A stretch of 64,000 nucleotides of DNA from Halorubrum sp. CSM-61 (GTDB lineage Archaea; Halobacteriota; Halobacteria; Halobacteriales; Haloferacaceae): assembly GCF_003781945.1 (NCBI RefSeq), contig NZ_RJJW01000005.1, forward strand, positions 102,536 through 166,535, in the 5' to 3' direction. The notes under the pieces are model-generated. The model did no database searches. It worked only from the letters and a program-made list of their open reading frames with translations, and was not told the DNA's origin. A program made the translations under genes and the position numbers. Below are positions 1 to 9,312 of this stretch, in pieces (position 1 is the first letter of the stretch; each line of letters opens with the position of its first letter).

Positions 1-281
1 CACTCTCTGCGGTGCTCGCGTCGCCTGCGCTGCCCTCACGGCTGCCCCTTTGAGTCCCACCCCGCACAGCACCGCGCCTCACACCTCCCCAGCCTCGTCG
101 GCTCGGCGCTTATAAGCGCCGAGCCGACTCCCTCGCACGCGCTGACTCGCGGCCGCCCCCGGCGGCCGCTCGCAGGCGCGCGCCACCGCACAGTTCTTTA
201 TAAGCAATCGCCGCTATCGCTCACAGTCCGTTTAAATACGGTCTCGCCACCACCGATCTGAGACACTCACTCCCGCAATCA
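1..281 (-). repeat. structured intergenic element, copy 1 (cut off by the window start)
   Basis: Read on the minus strand it has a leader beginning near 281, a TATA-like box at 197-204, the block GCGGTGGCGCG, a hairpin with GCGGCCGCC arms (about 139-161), a perfect 13-bp hairpin (97-109 with 116-128, loop TTATAA), the block GAGGCTGGGGAGG, the block GGGACTCAAAGGGGCAG, and the left arm of a large stem-loop that runs off the window. The same order of blocks occurs in three other intergenic regions here. About 100 bp upstream of the TATA box is also shared with copy 4. It lies directly downstream of the codirectional Na+-symporter gene. No coding content is credible. Function unknown. Confidence 0.85.
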
Positions 282-323
282 CTCGCCGAATGAGGATTTC
301 GACAAAGCCGAAGTGTCGCGCTG

Positions 324-1679
324 TTATCGCGCCGCCAGCCACTCGGCGAAGTTCCCGGTGAGGAAGTCGGCGTAGTCGACGATCCCGAGGTACAGCGAGA
401 CGACGACGACGATCACGATCGGGATCCGGACGATCCAGATCCACGCGGTCCCGAGCCCGCCGAGGTCGCCGATCCCCTTCTGTAGTTCCTCACGGGCGAC
501 GTCGGGGATCACCCACCCGACGAACAGCGCGAGCAGCAGCGAGCCGAGCACGAGCAGGACCCCGTCCGCGAGCCCGTCGTACAGGTCGAGGAAGATCAGG
601 TCGACCGTGACCGGGACGCCGAGCAGGAAGACGGCGACGCCGATGGCGATCGCGGCGGGGACGCGCCCGACGCCGACCTCGTCGATCAGGTACGAGACGA
701 GCACTTCGAGGATGCTGATCGCAGAGGAGAGCGCCGCGATTCCGACCATCGCGAAGAACACGATCCCGAGGATCCGACCGCCGGGGACGGTGGAGAACGC
801 CGACGTGAGGCTCACGAAGATCGCGCTGGCGCCGGGACCGCCGGGCTCGATCCCGGCGGCGAAGAGGAACGGGAAGACGACGAAGCCGACGATCACGGCG
901 ATGAGCGTGTCGAGCGCGACGATCACGCCGGCGTCGGACGCGAGGTTGCGGTCCTCGCCGAGGTAGGAGGCGTAGGTGATCATCACGCCCATCCCGAGCG
1001 AGAGGGTGAAGAAGGCCTGTCCGGCGGCGGCCGGCAGGATGCTCGTCCAGTTCGCGACGAGGTAGCCGAAGTCGGGGGAGAGGTAGTAGCTGTACGCCGC
1101 CCCGGACGCGTCTAAGGTGAACGCGTACGCCGCGAGCCCGAGGAGCAGGACGATGATCGCCGGCACCATCACCTTCACGCCGACCTCGATGCCCTTCCGC
1201 ACGCCGGCGGCGATGATCGCGATGACGAGCGCCATGAACACGGCGTGGAAGAGGAGGGAGTCGATCCCGGTGGTGACGGTACCGAACAGCTGTCCGGCCT
1301 CTTCCGGCCCCGCGAGCGCGTACCCGTCGGTGACGCCGATCAGGGTGTATCGGAGGAACCAGCCGGCGACCACGCTGTAGTACGAGAGGATGACGAAGCC
1401 GATGGCGACGAACAGCCAGCCGAGGTAGTGCCACGCCCCGCTGCCGAGCTCCCGTATCGCGCCGACCGGGTTGAGGTTGGTGTACCGCCCGATCACGAAC
1501 TCGACGAGGATCGCCGGGAAGCCGATCAGCGCGACGAAGAGCAGGTAGACGAAGAGGAACGCGCCGCCTCCCTCCTGTCCGGTGATGAAGGGGAACCGCC
1601 AGATGTTCCCTAACCCGACCGCGCTGCCGACCGCGGCGAGGATGAACCCCGCCCGTGTCGCCCATGTCTCGCGTGCCAT
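324..1679 (-). CDS. sodium-dependent transporter, NSS/SNF family
   Basis: A 451-residue polytopic membrane protein of the neurotransmitter:sodium symporter family, which couples Na+ entry to uptake of amino acids or related solutes. The N-terminus carries the family signature with GSAVGLGNIWRFP at about residues 17-29 (the unwound helix that binds Na+ and substrate). Hydrophobic segments run to the end and suggest the bacterial-type 11-12 helix form. It starts at an ATG preceded by a short spacer and stands alone. The substrate cannot be read from sequence; a branched or aromatic amino acid is only a guess. Confidence 0.93.
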   Translation of the reverse strand: MARETWATRAGFILAAVGSAVGLGNIWRFPFITGQEGGGAFLFVYLLFVALIGFPAILVEFVIGRYTNLNPVGAIRELGSGAWHYLGWLFVAIGFVILSYYSVVAGWFLRYTLIGVTDGYALAGPEEAGQLFGTVTTGIDSLLFHAVFMALVIAIIAAGVRKGIEVGVKVMVPAIIVLLLGLAAYAFTLDASGAAYSYYLSPDFGYLVANWTSILPAAAGQAFFTLSLGMGVMITYASYLGEDRNLASDAGVIVALDTLIAVIVGFVVFPFLFAAGIEPGGPGASAIFVSLTSAFSTVPGGRILGIVFFAMVGIAALSSAISILEVLVSYLIDEVGVGRVPAAIAIGVAVFLLGVPVTVDLIFLDLYDGLADGVLLVLGSLLLALFVGWVIPDVAREELQKGIGDLGGLGTAWIWIVRIPIVIVVVVSLYLGIVDYADFLTGNFAEWLAAR

Positions 1680-1871
1680 TGGTGTGCAGGATCGAAACCT
1701 CGGACCGCCTAAAAGCGTGTCTCTCCGCCGCTCTAACCGCGATCATCAAACATGATCAATCGGTCACCGATCGGTAGCGGAGACGGTCCGGCGTGGCGTG
1801 TCGAGATGAAGCCGCGTTCGACCCCCGTCGGGGACCGTGAATTTAATAGCCGGACGGCGACCTCACGGGAT

Positions 1872-3260
1872 ATGGAACGCGTAGACGTCGCGATCGTGGG
1901 TGGCGGTCCGGCCGGGTCCTCCGCAGCGCACGCGGCCGCGACCGGCGGCGCCGACGCGCTCGTGCTCGAAAAGGGGGTTCCCCGCGCCGACCGCGACCGG
2001 CTCGGTCCGGACTCGACCGACGCCGCGGGCATCCTCGACTACTGGGTCGACATCATGGGGATCCACCCCGACGAGTTCGACGACGGGGTGGTCCAGCGCG
2101 AACTGAACCGCGCGGAGTTCCGCGGCCCGGACGAGTCGGCGACGCTCACGAGCACCGGGATCGACTCCTCGTACGACGAGTTCGGCTACACCTTCCACCG
2201 CGCGCGCTTCGACGACTGGCTCCGCGACCGCGCCGAGGACGCCGGCGCCGAGTACCGCGCCGGCGTGTCGGTCCGCGGCGTCGACACCGACCCCGACGTC
2301 TCACCCGGGAGCGACGACCCTCGACACCGCGTCGAACTCGCCTCCGGCGAGACGGTCGGCGCGGAGTTCGTCGTGCTCGCGGACGGCCCCCAGCGCACGG
2401 TGACGAACAAGGTGCTCGACGAGTACCTCCCCGCGGACGCGGCCGCCTCCGACCGGCTCGCCTCCCGGACGGCCAACCACATCGCGTACCAGGAGTACCG
2501 CCGCGTTCCCGAGGAGGTGTACGAGGAGGTGAACGACGCCATCGTCTTCTGGTGGGGCGTGATGCCCGGCGAGACCGCGTACCCGTGGATCTTCCCGAAC
2601 GCCGACCGCGTCTGCCGGATCGGGCTCACGATGCCGATCGGACTCGACATCGACGAGTTCGATCGCGACGCGTACGCGTTGCTCGACGCCGACGACGAGT
2701 CGATCCCGCAGGGCGGCGAGTACGTCCGCCGCCTCCTGGAGTGGCAGTACGGCGACGAGTACGACGTCGAGGATGACTTCCCGCTCGTCGAGGACGCGGG
2801 CAAGCGGAACGGCACCGAGACGTACCCGATCTCCTCGACGCGCCCCATCGACTCGCCGACCGAGGCCGGGATCGCGGTCGCCGGCGGCGCGATGGGGACC
2901 ACCTCCGCCTTCCACGAGGGCGGCGACCACGTCGCGGTCCGCACCGGCGCGATCGCGGGCGAGCTCGCCGCCGCGGGCGACATGGCCCCCTACAACCGGC
3001 GGTGGAAGGAGGCGATCGGCGACGAGATCGTCCGGAACGTGACGATGGCCGACATGGTCGCCGACTACGACCCCGACGACTGGAACCGAATCATCGGCGC
3101 GGCCGACGCGATGCTCGCGGCCGACGCGAGCGGCGGGCTCCTCTCGCAGCCGTACCGCTCCGGCTGGGAGTCGGTGAAGCTGCTGCTCGGCTACAAGTGG
3201 AACAAGCGCCGCGTGAAGAAGGACTACGTCGGTATCGACGAGAGCGAGTACGTCTACTGA
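1872..3260 (+). CDS. geranylgeranyl reductase family FAD-dependent protein
   Basis: A 462-residue flavoprotein. The N-terminus is a Rossmann FAD-binding motif (VAIVGGGPAGSSAAHAA, about residues 5-21), followed by the acidic end of strand 2 (LVLEKG). A later glycine-rich segment (IAVAGGAMGTTSAFHEGG) matches the second FAD contact of geranylgeranyl reductases. These enzymes saturate isoprenoid double bonds, for example of archaeol lipids or of menaquinone side chains. An upstream in-frame ATG exists at 1752, but the conserved dinucleotide fold begins at 1872, so I use that start. Which isoprenoid is reduced is unknown. Confidence 0.88.
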   Translation: MERVDVAIVGGGPAGSSAAHAAATGGADALVLEKGVPRADRDRLGPDSTDAAGILDYWVDIMGIHPDEFDDGVVQRELNRAEFRGPDESATLTSTGIDSSYDEFGYTFHRARFDDWLRDRAEDAGAEYRAGVSVRGVDTDPDVSPGSDDPRHRVELASGETVGAEFVVLADGPQRTVTNKVLDEYLPADAAASDRLASRTANHIAYQEYRRVPEEVYEEVNDAIVFWWGVMPGETAYPWIFPNADRVCRIGLTMPIGLDIDEFDRDAYALLDADDESIPQGGEYVRRLLEWQYGDEYDVEDDFPLVEDAGKRNGTETYPISSTRPIDSPTEAGIAVAGGAMGTTSAFHEGGDHVAVRTGAIAGELAAAGDMAPYNRRWKEAIGDEIVRNVTMADMVADYDPDDWNRIIGAADAMLAADASGGLLSQPYRSGWESVKLLLGYKWNKRRVKKDYVGIDESEYVY

Positions 3261-3302
3261 CGCGGCGCAGGCGCAGTCGCTTTCCGCGGTCGCTCGGCCC
3301 GG

Positions 3303-4424
3303 CTACCGAATGACCGGCGCGGTCAGCTCCCGCGGGTCGGTCGCGATCCTGTCGACGTCGACCGGCTCGACCTCGTGTGTCGGCCACTGGCCTGTCTTCG
3401 TTAGCGTCTCGGTCCGGTCGGGCGCGACGAGGTGGGTGTCCTCGCTTTTGGCCCCCCGTACGGTGGGGTTCCACGCGTAGGCCATCGGCCACCGGACCGG
3501 CTCGTCGCTCTCGGGGGTCGCGATCCACTCGCGGCCCGCGAAGCCCGCCGCGCCGCCTTGGTGGTGTTCGCGCCACTCCTCCGCGAAGCCGACGGCGTCG
3601 TACGCCTCGCGGATCGCGTCGAACACGTCGCCGGCGGTGTCCGGGTCGTCCGAGTCGGTGAGGTCTCCGGCCGCGGCGGCCTCGGTCGCCGCGAGCGCGG
3701 TCGCCTCCACGCGGGCGGCCGCGCGGTGACGGTCCTCCAGCCATTCGGGGGCGTCGAACGCGACGGTGCGGGTGAGCGAGGCGTACAGCCCGGCGCGCTC
3801 GGCGGTGACCGACACGAGCGCGTAGTCGCCGAGCGTCGCGTCGCTCGGGGTGTAGTGGCGGTACCGCTGCGCGCGCTCCGCGCCGCCGACGAGCACGACC
3901 GGGGTGTCGACGTCGCGAGACGCGAGGGAGATGTCGATGCCGGCGGCGACCTCGTACTCCGGGTCCTCCGGTTCGAGGTTGCGGCAGACCGTTTCGAGGG
4001 CGGCGGCCGTCTCGCGGCCGAGCTCGCGGTAGCGCTCGACGTCGTCGTCGGTGAGCGGCTGGCGGAGGCGGCTCCCGTCGACGCGCTCGAAGCCCGGCGC
4101 GTCGAAGTCGGCGGCCGCGGGCGCGGGCGAGCGCTCCGCGACGGCCTCGGCCAGCGAGCTCGCGTGCCACGGGAACGACTCGACGGCGACGGCCTCGGGG
4201 AGCTCCTCGTCGGCGAGCCGATTCGCCTCGATGTCGTCGGTGATCACCCGGAGCTCGCCGTCGTAGCCGGCGGCGGCGACCCCGAGGTCGGCGTCGGCGT
4301 CGACGACGTTGTCGCCGCCGGTGAGCCACGCGAACCCGTTCGGCTTGGCGAACCAGACCGCTTCGAGCCCGCGCTCGTCGAGGTACGCGTCGAGCCTCTC
4401 GGTACGGGCGGCGAGATCGACCAT
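3303..4424 (-). CDS. M24 (creatinase/Xaa-Pro peptidase) fold protein, metal ligands apparently lost
   Basis: A 373-residue protein with the two-domain layout of creatinase/prolidase proteins: an N-terminal domain (residues 1 to about 125) and a pita-bread C-terminal domain. Recognisable family segments are LYASLTRTVAF, HHQGGAAGF and the late SEDTHLV. In metal-dependent M24 peptidases the first two positions carry aspartates (DxG and SDxTRT) and a later EPG glutamate; here they read VSV, ASLTRT and WNPTV. The enzyme is therefore probably not a dinuclear-metal aminopeptidase. It may be a creatinase-like hydrolase or non-catalytic. It converges on the geranylgeranyl reductase gene. Confidence 0.8.
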   Translation of the reverse strand: MVDLAARTERLDAYLDERGLEAVWFAKPNGFAWLTGGDNVVDADADLGVAAAGYDGELRVITDDIEANRLADEELPEAVAVESFPWHASSLAEAVAERSPAPAAADFDAPGFERVDGSRLRQPLTDDDVERYRELGRETAAALETVCRNLEPEDPEYEVAAGIDISLASRDVDTPVVLVGGAERAQRYRHYTPSDATLGDYALVSVTAERAGLYASLTRTVAFDAPEWLEDRHRAAARVEATALAATEAAAAGDLTDSDDPDTAGDVFDAIREAYDAVGFAEEWREHHQGGAAGFAGREWIATPESDEPVRWPMAYAWNPTVRGAKSEDTHLVAPDRTETLTKTGQWPTHEVEPVDVDRIATDPRELTAPVIR

Positions 4425-4530
4425 GCCGGACGGTAGCCGGTGCGGGACTAAAAGGGGTCGAAAGCGGCGACGGTCGGCTTGCGGACCGGCGCGCCGGTGG
4501 CGTCGGCCGGCGCGCGGGTCAGCGCCCGAC

Positions 4531-5946
4531 TCAGTACGGCAGCGCGTACAGCACGACCGCGAGGAACGGCGTCAACAACAGCAGCATCGCGATCGCGTAG
4601 CCGAACATCTCCCGCGCCTTGATCCCGGTGATCGCGAGCAGCGGCAGCGCCCAGAACGGGTTCAACAGGTTCGTGTGGGCGTCGCCGACGGCGTACGCCA
4701 TCGTCGCCTGCCCGGCGGGGACGCCGAGGTTCCCCGCGGCCTCCAGCACGGAGGGACCGAGGACGATCCACTCGCCGCCGCCGGACGGGACGAACAGGTT
4801 GACGATCGAGGCGGTGATCCACGCGATCACGGGGAACGTCTCCGGCGTCGAGACCGCGAAGAGCCCCTCGGCGATCGTCTCCGAGAGCCCGGAGAAGTTC
4901 ATGATCCCCTGGATCCCGGCGAAGAAGGGGAACAGGAGAATGATCCCCGCGGCGGCCTCCGCGGCCTCGCCGAACTTCTCGCGGTACAGGGCGGGCCGGG
5001 TGTAGACGAGCAGCCCGACGAACAGGAAGCCGAAGTTGACGACGTTCAGCGTCAGCGCGTCGAGCCCCTGCGTGGCGAAGAGGTACCCGACGTAGGCGAC
5101 GCCGGTCAGCGCGATGAGACCGCCGAGGAGGCGGCTGTTGTCGATCCGCTCCGCGGGCGTCGGCGAACCGCTGGGCTCGGCGCGGGGATCGTCGATGCCG
5201 CCGTCCGCCTCGGCGGAATCGAAGAGGCGTTCCTCGGCGACGTACTCGGTGATCCCCTGCGCGCGGTCGCCGGTCGGCGCGAGCAGGTACAGCATGAGCG
5301 ACGCGAACAGGATGGACAGCGCGGTGAGCGCCAGCCCGTAGGCGCTGAAGACGGTGGCCGAGGTGGGGACGACGCCGTCGAGCACGCCGAGCTCGATGAA
5401 CTCGTTGCCCGGGGTCGCGATGAGCAGCGGCGCGGAGCCGGAGAGCCCCCAGTGCCACGTGAGCCCGAGCCCCATGTAGCCGGCCACGCACAAGATGGGG
5501 TAGTGGACGTCGATCCCGTTCTCGTGGGCGGTCTTTCCCATCTCGCGGGCGAAGATAGCGCCGATGATGAGACTGAATCCCCAGTGGACCCACGCGAGCG
5601 CCATCGCGACGAAGCCGACGAGCACGACGGCCTGTTTCCCGTCGCTCGGCAGTCGGGTGAGCGACCTGAGCGCGCCGTTGACGCGCGGGTGATACGCCAC
5701 CACGAACCCGGTCATCAGGATGAGCACCATCTGCATCGCGAACGTCAGGAAGAGCCAGAACCCGTCGTACCAGAACCCGACCGTCTCGAACACGCCGGTC
5801 CCCTCGACGACGATCGCCGCCACGTACGCGACGTACGTGAGAATGATCGCGAAGAGGAACGGGCTGGGCATGAATCGTTCCACGACCCCGGCGAGACCGT
5901 CACCGAGACGTTCTACCGCGGTCGCGTCAGTCGATTTGGTTGCCAT
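4531..5946 (-). CDS. short-chain fatty acid transporter (AtoE/TIGR00366 family)
   Basis: A 471-residue polytopic membrane protein of the AtoE-like short-chain fatty acid permease family, expected to take up small carboxylates such as butyrate or acetoacetate. Visible family features are the N-terminal VERFMPSPFLFAIILTYV helix, the HWGFSLIIGA segment, the paired LTWHWGLSGSAPLLIATPGN stretch and the C-terminal VPSGGGEW and HTNLLNPFWALP motifs. A hydrophilic linker of about 50 residues sits mid-protein. I prefer the ATG at 5946 (MATKSTD) over an in-frame ATG seven codons upstream, since the extension is not conserved-looking. No adjacent fatty-acid genes. Confidence 0.9.
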   Translation of the reverse strand: MATKSTDATAVERLGDGLAGVVERFMPSPFLFAIILTYVAYVAAIVVEGTGVFETVGFWYDGFWLFLTFAMQMVLILMTGFVVAYHPRVNGALRSLTRLPSDGKQAVVLVGFVAMALAWVHWGFSLIIGAIFAREMGKTAHENGIDVHYPILCVAGYMGLGLTWHWGLSGSAPLLIATPGNEFIELGVLDGVVPTSATVFSAYGLALTALSILFASLMLYLLAPTGDRAQGITEYVAEERLFDSAEADGGIDDPRAEPSGSPTPAERIDNSRLLGGLIALTGVAYVGYLFATQGLDALTLNVVNFGFLFVGLLVYTRPALYREKFGEAAEAAAGIILLFPFFAGIQGIMNFSGLSETIAEGLFAVSTPETFPVIAWITASIVNLFVPSGGGEWIVLGPSVLEAAGNLGVPAGQATMAYAVGDAHTNLLNPFWALPLLAITGIKAREMFGYAIAMLLLLTPFLAVVLYALPY

Positions 5947-6117
5947 CGGGCCGGATATCATCACCATTTATGATAAACGTTGGCATGGTAGCGTTCGATC
6001 CGCCTGATCGCGGGTGCGCGTTCGCGGATTCGGGCGACGGGAACGCGAAAACGCATTCGTTTCGAAAGGTTCAATTGTATCCCCGGGATACGAGGAGATG
6101 CGTCAGTAAGCCCCTGC

Positions 6118-6192
6118 GGGTTGGTAGTCTAGTCCGGTTATGACACCTCCTTGACATGGAGGAGGCCGGCAGTTCAAATCTGCCCCAACCCA
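6118..6192 (+). tRNA. tRNA-Val (anticodon GAC)
   Basis: A full cloverleaf can be folded: acceptor GGGTTGG with CCAACCC, anticodon stem CCTCC/GGAGG with loop TTGACAT (anticodon GAC), and a T arm containing GTTCAAATC. The discriminator is A at 6192. No intron is visible and CCA is not encoded. Confidence 0.95.
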
Positions 6193-6309
6193 CTTCTGTT
6201 TCAGACTGAATTCGTTAGTCGTCGATATTCGCGTCGATCGTCGTGAGGCGTTCGTTCTCCGGAGCCGACCCGCGCAAGCTACAAGCCGCTCGTCCCCCAA
6301 CGGTGCGGT

Positions 6310-6657
6310 ATGTCACCATCGCTCGCCGACGAGCCGGTCGAGCCGGCCGACGAGGACGCCGACCCGCTGACGGACGACGAGTACGACCGGTACCTCGCCG
6401 ACCTCGGCTCGGAGTGGGAGGTCGTCGACGACCACCACCTCGAAGCGACCTACGAGTTCGGCGACTTCGCGGACGCGCTGGCGTTCACGAACGAGATCGG
6501 CGAGCTCGCCGAGGAGGAGTGGCACCACCCCGACATCCACCTCTCGTGGGGAGAGGTCGGCGTCGAGATGTGGAGCCACGAGATCGGCGGGCTCCACGAG
6601 TCAGACTTCGTGATGGCCGCGCGGATGGACCGCATCTACGACGGGTACGACGATTGA
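6310..6657 (+). CDS. 4a-hydroxytetrahydrobiopterin dehydratase (pterin carbinolamine dehydratase)
   Basis: A 115-residue protein of the PCD/DCoH family, the usual length for this enzyme plus an acidic N-terminal tail of about 20 residues. The active-site signature [13 protein letters not shown] is present, followed by the conserved later histidine (WSHEIGG) and aspartate (ESDF), fitting the family pattern of two adjacent histidines, a third histidine and an aspartate. The enzyme dehydrates carbinolamine pterins made by aromatic amino acid hydroxylases; in archaea lacking these it may act on other pterins or the molybdopterin route. It stands alone behind tRNA-Val. Confidence 0.93.
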   Translation: MSPSLADEPVEPADEDADPLTDDEYDRYLADLGSEWEVVDDHHLEATYEFGDFADALAFTNEIGELAEEEWHHPDIHLSWGEVGVEMWSHEIGGLHESDFVMAARMDRIYDGYDD

Positions 6658-6754
6658 GCCGGGGGCAGTCGAAACCGGACTCCCGTCGAGCGGTCTCGGA
6701 GGGGCCGACGAGGTAACGAACGGCTTTAAACCCCTCCCGACGGAAATGGGGATA

Positions 6755-7237
6755 ATGAGCGCGAACGTCTTCCTGGTCCCGATCGACCCGGAGAACTTCG
6801 ATCGAACGGTCCGGTCCGCGGTCGACCTCACCGAGTACGACGACCGCCCGGACCCCCTCGACGACCTCGACGAGACCCGTCTGTGGGCCGTCGACGACGA
6901 CAGCGGAAACGGCTCGACGTTCGAGCGGATGGAGGAGGGCGACCTCCTCCTCTTCTACCACGACGACGAGTACCTCGCCACCGGTCGGGTCGGGACGACC
7001 TTCGAGGACGAGGACCGCTGGGTCTCCAGCACGTTCTGGACCGCGTTCCCGACGACGCGCGTGTACACGGTCACCGACTTCGCGGCCGTCTCCGCCCCGA
7101 AGCGCGCTGTCAACGCCATCTTCGACTACTCCGAGTCGTACACTCCCGGCTTCATGCGCGTCGCCGACGACCGGGTGAACGCCGAGCTCTCCTCGATCGA
7201 GTCCGCGATCGAGCACTACACGAAGCGGAACGCCTGA
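6755..7237 (+). CDS. small EVE/PUA-like domain protein
   Basis: A 160-residue protein that opens with a beta-strand and FLVPIDPENF, continues with TRLWAVDD, ERMEEGDLLLFYHDDEYLATGRV and ends in a helical segment. This order (W-x-V, then GD-x-L-x-F, then G-x-V) resembles EVE/PUA-like domains that read modified bases and often accompany restriction systems. The assignment rests on pattern only. An ATG three codons upstream (6746) is possible; the ATG at 6755 is closer to typical homologue starts. Neighbours are not obviously related. Confidence 0.6.
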   Translation: MSANVFLVPIDPENFDRTVRSAVDLTEYDDRPDPLDDLDETRLWAVDDDSGNGSTFERMEEGDLLLFYHDDEYLATGRVGTTFEDEDRWVSSTFWTAFPTTRVYTVTDFAAVSAPKRAVNAIFDYSESYTPGFMRVADDRVNAELSSIESAIEHYTKRNA

Positions 7238-7277
7238 GCGCGCCGCCGGTTCTTCTCTTCCAGTTGTCGATTTTCCC

Positions 7278-8210
7278 CTAAACCGCGTCGAGAAGCGTCT
7301 CGTAGGCGGCGCCGTAGCGCTCCGCGACGCGCTCCGGATCGCCGCGTTCGTCGCCCGAGAGGGCCGGGAGATCCACGGTCGCCAGCGGTTCGATCATCTC
7401 GGTCACGGTTCCGGTGTGCTCCTCCATCGTCCCCTCGCGCGGGCTCCCCGAGGCCACCGCGCGCGCCTTCGCGTAGCGGTCGCCGGCGTAGATCCGCGCG
7501 CGGCCGGGTTCGACGACCGCCGCCGCGTCGGGCTCGACCGGGCCGTCCCGCGGAAGCGGCCCGGCGATGTCCGCGTACGACTCGACGACGACCGGCACCG
7601 ACGCTGCCGCGACCCGCGCCGCGACCCGGTCGAACGCCGGGAGGTAGTCGGCCGCCATCACGTCGTTGAACGCCGCCACGTCGTCGACGCGGGTCGCCTC
7701 CGCGAGCGGGAGTCGGTCGGCGAGACTGTCGGGGAGCAGTCCCGCCGCCTCGGCCGCTCCGTTGACGACGAACCGGGAGCCGTCCTCGGTCGTCACCCGA
7801 TCGCAGAGGAACGTCCGGTCCGCGTCGCCCAACATACCGGTCCGACCGGGGGTCGGCCGCCAGAGCCGGTGGACGGGGTTGATCGACTCCGGCGTGATCG
7901 CCTCGGGAGTGCTCGCCTCGGGGCCGTCTCCGCCCCGCCCCCGATCGCCGATGCTCGGAAGCGGTCGCGTGCTCGCGGCCGCGAGGCGCCTCGCGTCCTT
8001 CCCGTAGAGCCGGCCCGCGTCGCTCGCGATCCGGTAGTCGTCGTGGTCGTACCAGTAGTCGTTGCCGGCGCGGGGCTTGACGCCGACCGCGTCGTCGGCG
8101 CGGGCGGCGAGGCTCGCCACCAGCCCGGTCGAGAACGTCGTCTTCCCGGCGTCGACGCGGGCGCCGCCGGCGACGAGGACCACCGGCGCGTCGGAGCGCT
8201 CTCGGCTCAC
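7278..8210 (-). CDS. P-loop ATPase, dethiobiotin-synthetase-like fold
   Basis: A 310-residue protein with a clear Walker A motif near the start (GGARVDAGKTTFSTGL, about residues 15-30), of the type found in SIMIBI-class ATPases such as dethiobiotin synthetase and cobyric acid synthase. A mid-protein segment VPVVVESYADIAGP could be the Walker B region. No biotin or cobalamin gene is adjacent, so I do not assign a pathway. Its start overlaps the stop of the upstream small gene by 4 bp, which suggests translational coupling and a two-gene operon. Confidence 0.7.
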   Translation of the reverse strand: MSRERSDAPVVLVAGGARVDAGKTTFSTGLVASLAARADDAVGVKPRAGNDYWYDHDDYRIASDAGRLYGKDARRLAAASTRPLPSIGDRGRGGDGPEASTPEAITPESINPVHRLWRPTPGRTGMLGDADRTFLCDRVTTEDGSRFVVNGAAEAAGLLPDSLADRLPLAEATRVDDVAAFNDVMAADYLPAFDRVAARVAAASVPVVVESYADIAGPLPRDGPVEPDAAAVVEPGRARIYAGDRYAKARAVASGSPREGTMEEHTGTVTEMIEPLATVDLPALSGDERGDPERVAERYGAAYETLLDAV

Positions 8211-8554
8211 GCTCCGTCTTGGGGGTCGGCGTCTCCGGTCTCTTCGCCCTCTCCCGCTTCGTCTTCTCCCGCTTCACCCTCGACCGCGTGGGGCGCGACC
8301 CCGTAGTAGCCCGGGCCGTCCTCTTCCAGCGGCTCCGCGATCACGAGGTCCTCGGCGTGGGTCATCACCCACGGGATCGCCCAGTCGATCAGCACGGCCT
8401 CGGTGTCGGGGTCGATCTCGGCGTCCGGCTCTAGCTCCTGCAGGAGCCGAGCGATCTCGGGGACTGTGTACATTTGGTCCGGCTCGAACAGCTCCGCGGG
8501 CTCGTAGAAGTCACACGGGTAGGTCGCGTCGAACGCCGACTTGGGCTGAGGCAT
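8207..8554 (-). CDS. conserved haloarchaeal hypothetical protein
   Basis: A 115-residue acidic protein. The ordered part (first 85 residues) has a helical segment with YTVPEIARLLQEL and ends PGYYGVAPHAVE; the last 25 residues are a Glu/Gly/Asp tail. A longer frame exists upstream, but its content is arginine-rich and looks non-coding, so I place the start at the ATG at 8554. It overlaps the following ATPase gene by 4 bp, so the two are probably made together. Function unknown. Confidence 0.7.
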   Translation of the reverse strand: MPQPKSAFDATYPCDFYEPAELFEPDQMYTVPEIARLLQELEPDAEIDPDTEAVLIDWAIPWVMTHAEDLVIAEPLEEDGPGYYGVAPHAVEGEAGEDEAGEGEETGDADPQDGA

Positions 8555-8712
8555 GGGGGTCGCTACGGCGTCACGTCCGTAAACGCTGCCGATACGGGCG
8601 GCACCGAGTCGCCCCGTGCCTCTCTCACCAAGCGACGACGCCGACGCTCTGCGATCGGGGTGCGAAAAAATTCGGGATTTCGACGCGCGTCGCGGCGCGT
8701 TCGAGTGGAACG

Positions 8713-9312
8713 TTACTCGAAGAGTTCGACGGCCTGCTCGTAGCGGGTCGAGGGCTCGTCCCAGTCGACGACCTCGAAGAAGTTGTCGACGAACTCGCCG
8801 CGGGCCGGGCCGTAGTCGTGGTAGTAGGAGTGCTCCCACACGTCCAGCGCTAAGATTGGGTGACCGCCCCAGATCGCGCCCTGGTCGTGTTTGTCGACCA
8901 CGACGTTGCGAAGCCGGTTCGAGAACGTGTCGTACACGAGAAGCGCCCAGCCACTGGCCTCGGACGCCGCCGCCTCGAACTCGCCCTTCCAGGCGTCGTA
9001 CGAGCCGAAGTCCTCCTCGATCCGGTCCGCCAGCGCGCCCTCGGGCTCAGCGCCGCCCTCCGGGCCCATGTTCTGCCAGAACAGGTCGTGGAGGATGTGC
9101 CCCGACGAGTTGTGGGTCACGTTCCGTATCGCTCCACCGGACGACGAGAAGTCGCCCGACTCGCGGTTCTCTTCGAGCGTCTCCTCGGCCGAGTTCCACC
9201 CGTTCACGTACCCCTGATGGTGCGTGTCGTGATGCCATTCCAGCACCTGCTCGGAAAGGTGCGGCTCCAGCGCGTCGTACTCGTACGGTAACGGATCGAG
9301 TTCGTAGCTCAT
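8713..9312 (-). CDS. sod: superoxide dismutase (Mn/Fe type)
   Basis: A 199-residue enzyme that converts superoxide to oxygen and hydrogen peroxide in the cytoplasm. The four metal ligands are all visible: histidine in LEWHHDTHHQGYV, histidine in HILHDLFWQNM, and the aspartate and histidine of DVWEHSYYHDY. The length is typical for the family. The start at 9312 (MSYELDPLPY) fits other SODs; upstream codons are not conserved-looking. A single-gene unit. Confidence 0.97.
   Translation of the reverse strand: MSYELDPLPYEYDALEPHLSEQVLEWHHDTHHQGYVNGWNSAEETLEENRESGDFSSSGGAIRNVTHNSSGHILHDLFWQNMGPEGGAEPEGALADRIEEDFGSYDAWKGEFEAAASEASGWALLVYDTFSNRLRNVVVDKHDQGAIWGGHPILALDVWEHSYYHDYGPARGEFVDNFFEVVDWDEPSTRYEQAVELFE

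Noticed and set aside
4309-5973. A 554-codon plus-strand frame opposite the fatty acid permease
   Set aside because: An antisense shadow of a high-GC gene; the permease on the minus strand has clear family motifs and membrane helices.
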